Part shown: in pieces, positions 20,879-29,547 of the stretch | How the letters are laid out: every line of letters begins with the position of its first letter | How positions within the stretch are numbered: position 1 is the first letter of the stretch | Assembly (NCBI GenBank): GCA_048213135.1 | Contig: PS015223.1 | Coordinates: 1-34,317, forward strand | Reading direction: 5' to 3' | DNA from: Reclinomonas americana ATCC 50394 | Lineage: Eukaryota; Jakobida; Jakobea; Jakobida | DNA length: 34,317 bases | The notes under the pieces: model-generated | The model's input: only the letters and a program-made list of their open reading frames with translations | What the model was told of the DNA's origin: nothing | The model's database searches: none | Position numbers and translations under genes: made by a program

Positions 20879-23471
20879 TCAGTCCTGCTCGCCCATTTCA
20901 CTCATTGGTCGCTCCTCCAGTGCGGCCTCGGCGGCAGCGGCCTCAGCAGCGGCAATTGCGGCTTGTTCCTCTTCCCAGAGAGATACGGCACGCTCGCGGG
21001 CGACCTCGATTTCCGATTCTTCGACCTCGCTGGCGTTCTGTCGAAGATAGAGGTTAGCAGCCCGTCACAGTAGAAGAGAGAGATATATAGATGGCGCGGT
21101 GGTTGTCGCTTCTCACCAGCATCCTTATGTTGGGACCGGGCGTCGTGACGACGATGCCTTGCGGGTCAAAGAGCATGGCGTGAATGTCGCCAGGTGGGAA
21201 CTCCTCCAGATTCTCTGTGCTCACCGAGTGGCGGGTTAGGGATGCTGGCGCGCATCTGTTGTCCGCTCACTACTTGTGCTCACCTCTGGCGTCCAGCTCG
21301 GTCAGGCTCGGCAGGTGTCTCAGATGCGCAAACTCCTTGATGCTGGCCAGGTGGTTGTCGCACAGATTCAGCGAGGTGAGGTGCACGAGGCCGGCGGTGG
21401 CAAACTCGGCAAGCGACGAAATTCTGTTGGTGTTGAGGGTGAGGCTGCGCACGGACTGGAAGCGAGAGAGGCCGTCCAGCTTGAAAATGGCGTTGCTGGC
21501 CAGGCTCATGGTCTCCAGCACCGGCGAGTCCAGTTTCGGTAGTTGTGACAGGGCGTTGGTGCTGAGATCGAGGTGTCGTACAGACAGCAGGCCCGTCATG
21601 TCAAAGATCATGATGGAATTCTCTGTCGCCAGCGATGGTGAGGCGGGGAAGAGAGCGAAAGTGGAAGAGACAGGTGACTGACCAGAGAGGATTAGGGTTT
21701 GCAGATTGGCGCAGGCGGCTTGACCGCGCATGTAACGCAGACTATTGTCATGCATGTCCAGGTGTTCAAGTGATTCTGTGGGGAGGGGGGGGGGAGGTGT
21801 TCAGTGAGCACAACACTCGTATCTCTTTCACACACACACTCGCTTCTGTCTCTCTCTCTCTCTCACACACACTTGTTGTTGATAGCGCACCTCTTTGCAT
21901 CAGCGGCGTAATGTCGTGCACAATGTTGTGTTGCGCGGTGCAGCTGAGCAGGTGTGGCAGCTCGCCGAGGGGAGACACATCGCGAATGGCATTCTTCGAA
22001 ATGTTCACGTGCAACAGCGTCGACATGCGCGCCGTGCCACCCAAGTCGAGGATGCCAGCGTCGGCCAGGTCCAGTTGAGAGAAGCCGTAGTTTTCGCCGT
22101 CGGGTAGCAGCCGGATCTGCCATGCAACAACAACATTTTCAGAGAGCGAACACTTCCACCCTATTCTTGTGAGGGGTCGACGCAACGACGCTCAGTGCAT
22201 TGCACAGCTTCTCCTCGCTGCAGGGCTCGCCAGAAGGAAAGTCGGCCTCCACCACTTGTTGCATGACACGCATCAGGTCGTCAATGGTCCGACCCGGCGC
22301 CGGTTCCGACACACTGTGCAGCACCCAATCGATGCCCTCGCGGTACACCTTGCACAGCAGCAGGCCTGTGTCGTGGTGAGTCGGGTGAACACGAATGCGC
22401 GTGCACAGAGCATGTCAGCGCGAACCTGTGTGCGGACCCGCCGCATCCACCGACATCCACCACACGGGCTTGTCGTTCTTCGAGTCCAGCACACGACAGT
22501 GCGCCGACCGAACGTGCTCGAATGACACGCCCGAGAAGCTGTTCAGCACAATAAAGACCGCCTGTGTGCATGCAGACCCGAGTGTGAACGAACGCGGTGG
22601 TAGGGGGCATCACACCGCGCATACTGCAACGCGCAACGCAACATGCACACCGGCCGGCACCAAATCAAAATCGACCATCACCGTCTCATCGTCGCCATCG
22701 CCCTCGCCCGTGCGGTTATCGCCCGAGTGCACAATCGATCCATTGTCGTTGCGCAATTTGCGGAACCACACCGACTCTTGCGGCTCACCATTACGCGAAA
22801 ACGTGCCTGGGCGGTCACAAACGAAATTGAGTAAACGCATCGTCGTCGTCGCGGAGGCGGACATGCAAACTGCGCAACAGCACGACACGTCGAGATCGAC
22901 CGCTCCCAGTCCCACATGCTCGTCCATGTCCCATCCTACACAACACAGCTACATAAACAACAGACGCTCGGTCGCTGCGGGAAGGCGCAGCAGCAGCATA
23001 CCACATCCAAATTTCTGAACAACCGAACATGCCAAGAGGGATCAGTGAGTCCCACGGTGGCCACACGCACACACGCACACAAAGACAAACAGGGAGAGAG
23101 GAGGCTCACCAGTTTGCGTCGCGCTCCCAGTCGAACTCTATCCCAGCACAAAAACGCACAAGTTACATATGCAATAAAAACAACCCACTCGTCATCATCA
23201 ATCATCAAATCAAACGCAACGATGCTCCTCGATGCAACGACACCGCCTGCTGCCGCAACGCCCACCGTTCATCCGATGGATTGCCCGACATGGGCGACGG
23301 CGCCGATGAAGGCGCAGACGACTCCCCGCCCTCCTCCGCCACATGAATGCCCAGTCGACCGCCGCTGCCTCCCACACTGCTCCCACCCTCCTCTGCGTCA
23401 GCACCACCACCACCACCACGCGCAGAGGCAATGGCAATGTCAATGTCCATTCCACGCGCACTCAGATCCAT
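20879..23471 (-). CDS. TerD domain fused to an LRRC23-like leucine-rich repeat protein
   Basis: Thirteen exons: 23471-23221, 23136-23109, 23014-23002, 22935-22879, 22806-22649, 22561-22426, 22365-22160, 22116-21891, 21775-21683, 21622-21284, 21214-21117 and 21037-20879 are joined in phase, with TGA at 20881-20879, and total 1764 bases (587 residues). After a Gly/Ser-rich start, residues about 75-255 are a TerD (tellurium-resistance/stress) domain: AVSLHRGASVRLG, CGWDMDEHVGLGAVDLDVSC, GSIVHSGDNRTGEGDGDDE (the acidic calcium-binding signature) and LCKVYREG. Residues about 283-535 are leucine-rich repeats of SDS22/LRRC23 style (VNISKNAIRDVSPLGELPHL, LETMSLASNAIFKLDGL, LTSLNLCDNHLASIKEFAHL). The tail is Ala/Glu-rich and ends EMGEQD. 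TerD binds calcium in bacteria and in Dictyostelium CABP-type proteins; LRRC23 is a radial-spoke protein of flagella. The combined role is unknown. Donors at 23220 and 22878 are GTTGCG. Confidence 0.85.
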
Positions 23472-23734
23472 CTTGCGTGAGTTTCTTCGATTTTGTAATG
23501 AGTGGCCGTTTTTGTGCGCGAGCCGGTGCGGACAGTTGCGCACTGTCCCACACTGGCTCTCATTGCACACACACTTTTTCCACATCGCCTCCACTGCGCG
23601 TGCCTCGTCTCTTTATTTTTTGTGTGTCTGTGTGATCTCTCTCTCTCGTGTGTGCGCGCGTATAGTGTGTCGCAGTGAGTGTTAGTGTTTGTGTGTGTTT
23701 TTTTTCAGCAGTGTCTTGTGTGCGATTCGGAGGA
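23472..23734. promoter_or_regulatory. 263-base divergent promoter region
   Basis: The spacer between the start codons of the TerD-LRR gene (minus) and the CTFxPxI gene (plus). It has TG-rich and T-rich tracts near 23600-23706. No confident box element is seen. A CAG acceptor-like site at 23706-23708 could end a 5' untranslated intron. Confidence 0.45.
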
Positions 23735-26055
23735 ATGGCCGAGTTTGACAACCCACTTGCGCGTCGAGTGTTGCGTCATCACACGCACACACGCGCACAC
23801 ATGAGGCACACACGCAGAGAGAGAGAAAGATAGACACGTCGAAGTGACACAATACCAACACACACACACACACTTCACACAAACCGTTCCTTTTCGTGCC
23901 GACAGACACATGCACTCACACACACTCACTCTCTTGCTCACTCTCTTGCTCACTCTCTTGTTCTTCTCTCCAGGCATGAGCAGTTGAGTCGACAGAATGA
24001 GCAACTGAGGGCCCAACAGAGCGAGCTGGACGACCACACCGAGTGGGTGCGTCAGCAGCAGGTGCCACAGGCGCCACTGAGTGCGCGCAGTGGTGGATCA
24101 TTAAAGCAACAACAACAGCAACAACACGGTTGCGTGGATTCTCTCTCTCTCAGCACACAGCACATGTGTCATCTTACTGGATCTCGATCGATGCAGATGG
24201 AGAGAGCGATGGCAGTGGATCGCCACTGGCAGCAGCAGCAGGTGGTGCTGCGGCGAGCAGTGTGTCGCCGGCGCCACGTCGCAGCCATAGCACGGGCGGG
24301 ACGCGTCCTCCAGTTGCGTTTCTCCACAGAGCGGGCCCGCCTAATGCGATGCTCACTCACACGCGCGCGCGCGCGTCACAGATTGAGGAGATCCTGCTGA
24401 ACAAGGGCAAGGAGTACAAGGAGAAGCTGGAGCGTCTGCGCGCTGAGGAGCTGGCGCGACAGCAGGCGGAGGTCACGGGCACGCCGTCGATTGCGCGCTT
24501 GCACACCGTGTCGTATGATCACTCCAAGCCGGTGGAGGAGCGGCTGCTGGAGATGGCGGCCAAGCGGCGTGAGATGCGGGAGCAAAAGGAGAAGGAGAAG
24601 GTGGAGGAGCCGGATCCAGAGCTCACGTTTAAGCCGCGCATCTCGGAGGCCTCCAAGAAGCGCCACTATGAGGGCGTGGAGCAGCACTTGTACTATCATT
24701 GGGTGCGTCTTTTTTTTCCCCTCCTCGTACTCCCCCTTTCTCCTTCTCGCTCACCTCTGCGCGCACGCATTCNNNNNNNNNNNNNNNNNNNNNNNNNNNN
24801 NNNNNNNNNNNNNNNNNNNNNNNNNNNNNNNNNNNNNNNNNNNNNNNNNNNNNNNNNNNNNNNNNNNNNNNNNNNNNNNNNNNNNNNNNNNNNNNNNNNN
24901 NNNNNNNNNNNNNNNNNNNNNNNNNNNNNNNNNNNNNNNNNNNNNNNNNNNNNNNNNNNNNNNNNNNNNNNNNNNNNNNNNNNNNNNNNNNNNNNNNNNN
25001 NNNNNNNNNNNNNNNNNNNNNNNNNNNNNNNNNNNNNNNNNNNNNNNNNNNNNNNNNNNNNNNNNNNNNNCCACACGTGGTGTGTGTGGAAGTTGGAAGT
25101 TGGAAGTTGACGAATCCTTATTGTTGTGCAGCCGACCACTGCGCAGGAGCGCCTGTTGCGCCACACGGCGTCGTCAGAGGCCGCTCGGTCACCCACCGCT
25201 GCCGCTGCACCGGGTGGCAGTCCGCAAAAGGGCGACGATGCCATGTTCCGGCCGCAGATCAACTCCAACAGCCGCGAGATGGAGAGGCGCACGGGCCCGC
25301 GCACTGATCGCAATCTGGCGCTGTTTGAGCTGGTTTGTACCTGTGTTTTCTTTCTCTCTTTCTCATTGGCACTCAAGTTTCTCTTTCGCAGAGCAAGCGC
25401 AAGCGCGAAGCTCAGGAGCAGCAGAACCGCCAGCAGGCGATCGAGGAGAAGGAGCTGGAGGAGTGCACGTTCTCGCCCAAGATTCGCAAGCCGCGTGGCG
25501 GGTTCGTCTTCAGCCACCCCCTGTTCCTCCTCCCTCGTGCAGCTTTCTTAGGCCCTCTCTTGTGTTCCTCGCGCAGTGGTAACCTGGCCGGCAGCGTTGT
25601 CGACCGTGCGCATCAGTGGGCCAAGAATCGCCAGAGCCGCATACAGAGTGAGCAGGATTCGCGCGCACAGGAGGAGCTCAAGGAGTGCACGTTTACGCCC
25701 AAGATTTCGGTGGGGAACGCTGTCGCTCATGAACGAATGCGTATGTCTACAGCGTTCTCACCCTCTCTCCCTTCACCTACAGGGACCTCCGAGGACACCG
25801 GTCAGTGGCAGTCTGACGCCGCGCAGCCCATTGGCCAGCGCCGTGAGCGAGGTGGCGCCGTCGCCATCGGCGGGCTCGGTGGCACCGGGCGTGGATGAGT
25901 ACGTGGAGCGCGTGCGCAGCGCGCGCAAGAAGAAGGAGGAGCTGGAAAAGTCGACATTTGTGTCGGGCGCCAACTGGCAGCCGCGCCTCACCAAGGGCAA
26001 GGCACCGAAGCTCGGCCGCGAGGCACACGATGTGAGCATCAAGTCGCTGAAGAGG
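23735..26055 (+). CDS. Coiled-coil protein with repeated CTFxPxI motifs (3' partial)
   Basis: Exons: 23735-23769, 23974-24128, 24197-24312, 24382-24702, gap, 25132-25332, 25392-25501, 25577-25709 and 25783-26055, all in phase; the C-terminus is lost in the gap at 26120. The protein starts MAEFDNPLARRVHEQLSRQ, followed by a Gln-rich coiled coil, a Ser/Gly/Ala linker and long Glu/Arg/Lys helices. A motif recurs after each helix: PELTFKPRI, DDAMFRPQI, LEECTFSPKI, LKECTFTPKI, and a degenerate STFVSGANWQPRL. This helix-then-(E)CTFxPKI pattern is, as I recall it, common in long proteins of flagellated protists, but I cannot assign a named family. It is probably cytoskeletal. Donors at 23770, 24129 and 24313 are GTTGCG. 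The gene is divergent from the TerD-LRR gene. Confidence 0.7.
24773..25070. other. Assembly gap (N)
   Basis: It lies after the exon ending at 24702 of the CTFxPxI gene. Further exons may be hidden. Confidence 0.99.
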
Positions 26056-26119
26056 GTACGTTGATATGCGGAAAGGGGGGGACAGGGGGGGGGGAAGGAA
26101 ATCTGTGATCTCATATTTG

Positions 26120-26346
26120 NNNNNNNNNNNNNNNNNNNNNNNNNNNNNNNNNNNNNNNNNNNNNNNNNNNNNNNNNNNNNNNNNNNNNNNNNNNNNNNNN
26201 NNNNNNNNNNNNNNNNNNNNNNNNNNNNNNNNNNNNNNNNNNNNNNNNNNNNNNNNNNNNNNNNNNNNNNNNNNNNNNNNNNNNNNNNNNNNNNNNNNNN
26301 NNNNNNNNNNNNNNNNNNNNNNNNNNNNNNNNNNNNNNNNNNNNNN
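26120..26346. other. Assembly gap (N) between the CTFxPxI gene and MAF1
   Basis: The drawn gap (227 bases) would have to hold the end of one gene, a promoter and the N-terminal half of MAF1, so its size is probably underestimated. Confidence 0.95.
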
Positions 26347-26952
26347 TTAACCTGTCGCTTTCACCCGCCGCGCTGCCGCCCCGGCTTTTGGGCGAGATCT
26401 GGTCGGCCATCGACGCCGCCATCTCTGTCAAGGACGCCGAGATCTTCTCCTTCTCCGACGCCGACTCGGGCCTCGACGAGGGCAAGATCTGGTCCTTCTA
26501 CCTGTTCTTTGTCAACCGGCGCATGCACCGCATCCTCTTCTTCACATGTTCGGCCGAAAAGTTGCGCTCACACGACCTCTTGTCATGGTTGTGTACTGAT
26601 TGCCGTACTCATCATCATCATCCCCTGTTGGAGCAGCAAGCACGTCGACATGGAAATGTCGACACAAGAAGAGGACGAGGACGACGAGTATTCGACCGCG
26701 AGTAGCAGCAAGAACGCCGGCGTACATTACAGTCGAATCGAGCGTGGCAAGAACTTTGGTTTCCACTTCCGAGTACCTAGTGATGAGGTTGGTTTCGACA
26801 CAGACACATACGTCTCTCCTGCTCTCTCCTCTCTGCCTCCTTCTCCTTCTTCCCTTTCCTTTGCGCTGCTTGCTGACGAGTGAGTGTGTGTGCAGGTCGA
26901 GTGGGAAACGTCATTCGACTTTGACCCCGAGGATGAGTTCGACGAGCTGTGA
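26347..26952 (+). CDS. MAF1: MAF1, repressor of RNA polymerase III (5' partial)
   Basis: Exons: 26347-26560, 26637-26787 and 26896-26952 (TGA). MAF1 is a nutrient/TOR-regulated nuclear repressor that binds RNA polymerase III and Brf1. The visible part is the conserved C-terminal box: LLGEIWSAIDAAISVKDAEI, then FSFSD, then KIWSFYLFFVNRRMHRILFF, which matches the human [20 protein letters not shown] and [20 protein letters not shown] segments. It is followed by an acidic linker (EEDEDDEYS) and the ending EDEFDEL, as the family usually ends in an acidic tail. The N-terminal A box is in the gap. The donor at 26561 is GTTGCG, directly after FFTCSAE. Confidence 0.85.
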
Positions 26953-27610
26953 GCGCGTTAGTGCCCACATGTGTCGCCCTCGGGAGCACGGATCCGCGGC
27001 CCCGTCCTGCCTCCCCCCACCCCCCGTGCTCCAACCCCAATCAAATCCCAATTGTGTTTTTTTCATTCCCATCTTGCGTCTTTCTCCCTTTTTTATCAAA
27101 GCCTCTTGTTTGCCTGTTGTTGTTTCTTATTTTGTGCGTGTTTGCGCGTGTCCAAATGTGTGTGTTTCTCTCTCTTCTCTTTGCCATCGCCCTAGTCCAT
27201 GTCTTCTCCGTCAATGGTTTGTGTGCATCTGCCACCTTTTTTTCTGTGATCGCCACGGATGTCCCCCTGTGATTGCCGCTCCTCTCGCGATCGTGCTTTT
27301 TTTGTCTGTGCGCCCCCACCCATGTTCTGCTGTCTGCCAAGTCGCGTGTCGTTTAATGGCTTTGGCAGTAGCAGCAGCAGGCAGTGGTTGGTGCAGGACA
27401 AGGGGAGAAGTTTCCGCATCCAAGTGTCTTTTTTTGTCGTGCGCACGCACTCCCAACCTCACTGTACGTTGTCTTTCTCCAATTGTTCTCTCTCCACACC
27501 GCCCACGCACTTCAGCTGCTGAATATAATGACCCTTTTTCCCCCCGTACGCCCATTGGTTGCCATCCCGTTCGTCCTGCCACCACTCGTCTTCGTTGTTG
27601 TCATCGTGCC
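26953..27610. other. Intergenic region MAF1 / alpha-beta hydrolase
   Basis: 658 bases with many T runs and pyrimidine-rich stretches, consistent with a 3' untranslated region followed by a promoter. A short open stretch reading AEYNDPFSPRTPIG (27513-27554) after a TTCAG could be an upstream exon, but I found no in-phase acceptor that joins it to the next gene. No other feature is seen. Confidence 0.4.
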
Positions 27611-28762
27611 ATGGCATCGTCCTCTGCATCATCATCGAGTCGCGCACAGGCACGCCAGCGAGCTCGCGATCGACAAAAGGCCATGCTGATCGAGGAGGAT
27701 GTGATCCTGGAGTCGACCTCCGACCCTTCCGCGCCCAACCTCTCCGGCATGCTCAGCTACGTCGACACGCACTCACTCCAGCGACCCAGTTGCGCCCCTC
27801 CCACAGACACACACACACTGTCTCTCTCTCTCTCTCACGCATGAATGATCAGTTGGTGTGATCATTACACATCCGCATCCCAAGTTTGGCGGCGACATGA
27901 AGAACAACGTCGTGCGTGCATTGGCTGTCAGTCTCGCCGCTCGAGGCTACCTCACTCTGCGCTTTGACTTTCGCGGAGTCGGTCGCTCCAGTTGCGCAAG
28001 AGAAAGAGGAAAGGGGAAAGAGCTTCACCGCAGTGCCTTAGCAATTGCTCTGCGACTGCAGTGGGATCGTCGTCGTGGCGAGGCACGAGTGAGCGACAGG
28101 ACGTGGTGACTGCGTACGAGTGGATGGTGTCGACGTTCATGCAGGAACGCGAGAGTGGGAAGCCGCAGGAGGAGGGAGCTGTGTCGCCGCAGGAGGCGGC
28201 ACTGATGGCCAAGCGACCACCGCGAATCGACTCGTTGTGGATTGTCGGCTACTCGTTTGGTGCCAGTGTTGGTGCGTCTCCACTGCCTGAGTGGGGGGCG
28301 ATGTGAGGCTGAGTGTGTGTGTGTGTGCTCGCAGCGTGCAGTGTGGCGCCGCGATTGGAGCGCGTGTCAGGCTACGCTGGTATCTCGATGCCGGCGGGGT
28401 TCTTTAGCGGTTTCCTGCTCGGGCATCACCTGAAGGTTTCTTTTTGCGCTCGTGCCTGTGCGTGTGTGTCGTGGAGGTGGTCGGTGCTTGACGAGCGAGT
28501 TCCTGCGTGCAGTTGGTCGACAGCCCAAAGCCCAAGTTGTTCACCAATGGTATGTGTTTTTCTTCCCAGCGTTGAATGTGCTGCTGTGTGTGATCTCATT
28601 CGTGTGCTGCAGGATCTCGCGGTGTGTGTGCCACCGCCCCTCTACGTTCCACTCGCCCTCTCCTCATTTTTCGTGGTCCCACAGACTCGTTCACCGGCAT
28701 GTCTCGCTTCCGCTCGTTCTACGAAAAGCTCTCCCAGCCCAAGTGGCAGGCCGAGTTCGATG
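27611..28762 (+). CDS. Alpha/beta hydrolase, COG2945-like (3' partial)
   Basis: Exons: 27611-27788, 27853-27990, 28062-28271, 28335-28435, 28513-28549, 28613-28621 (9 bases) and 28685-28762, all in phase; the end is in the gap from 28802. A Ser/Arg-rich N-terminus (MASSSASSSSRAQARQRARD) precedes the hydrolase fold. Signatures in order: GVIITHPHPKFGGDMKNNVV, LRFDFRGVGRSSMG, SSWRGTSERQDVVTAYEWM, the nucleophile elbow GYSFGAS (Ser nucleophile), GISMPAGFF and LFTNGSRDSFTG, the last normally carrying the acid Asp. The His of the triad would be in the gap. The family contains predicted serine hydrolases of unknown substrate. Donors at 27789 and 27991 are GTTGCG, and both are required to keep conserved blocks in frame. 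Confidence 0.8.
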
Positions 28763-28801
28763 GTAGCAGCTTCACGCGCGCCATCTGTGCATGAGAGTAT
28801 G

Positions 28802-29499
28802 NNNNNNNNNNNNNNNNNNNNNNNNNNNNNNNNNNNNNNNNNNNNNNNNNNNNNNNNNNNNNNNNNNNNNNNNNNNNNNNNNNNNNNNNNNNNNNNNNNN
28901 NNNNNNNNNNNNNNNNNNNNNNNNNNNNNNNNNNNNNNNNNNNNNNNNNNNNNNNNNNNNNNNNNNNNNNNNNNNNNNNNNNNNNNNNNNNNNNNNNNNN
29001 NNNNNNNNNNNNNNNNNNNNNNNNNNNNNNNNNNNNNNNNNNNNNNNNNNNNNNNNNNNNNNNNNNNNNNNNNNNNNNNNNNNNNNNNNNNNNNNNNNNN
29101 NNNNNNNNNNNNNNNNNNNNNNNNNNNNNNNNNNNNNNNNNNNNNNNNNNNNNNNNNNNNNNNNNNNNNNNNNNNNNNNNNNNNNNNNNNNNNNNNNNNN
29201 NNNNNNNNNNNNNNNNNNNNNNNNNNNNNNNNNNNNNNNNNNNNNNNNNNNNNNNNNNNNNNNNNNNNNNNNNNNNNNNNNNNNNNNNNNNNNNNNNNNN
29301 NNNNNNNNNNNNNNNNNNNNNNNNNNNNNNNNNNNNNNNNNNNNNNNNNNNNNNNNNNNNNNNNNNNNNNNNNNNNNNNNNNNNNNNNNNNNNNNNNNNN
29401 NNNNNNNNNNNNNNNNNNNNNNNNNNNNNNNNNNNNNNNNNNNNNNNNNNNNNNNNNNNNNNNNNNNNNNNNNNNNNNNNNNNNNNNNNNNNNNNNNNN
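28802..29499. other. Assembly gap (N)
   Basis: It must contain the 3' end of the alpha/beta hydrolase gene and the 5' end of the TRAPPC10-like gene, unless the gap is undersized. Confidence 0.99.
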
Positions 29500-29547
29500 C
29501 TTCTTGTTTCCTTTGCTGTCATTGTGCATGGCTCACGGCTGGTGCAG

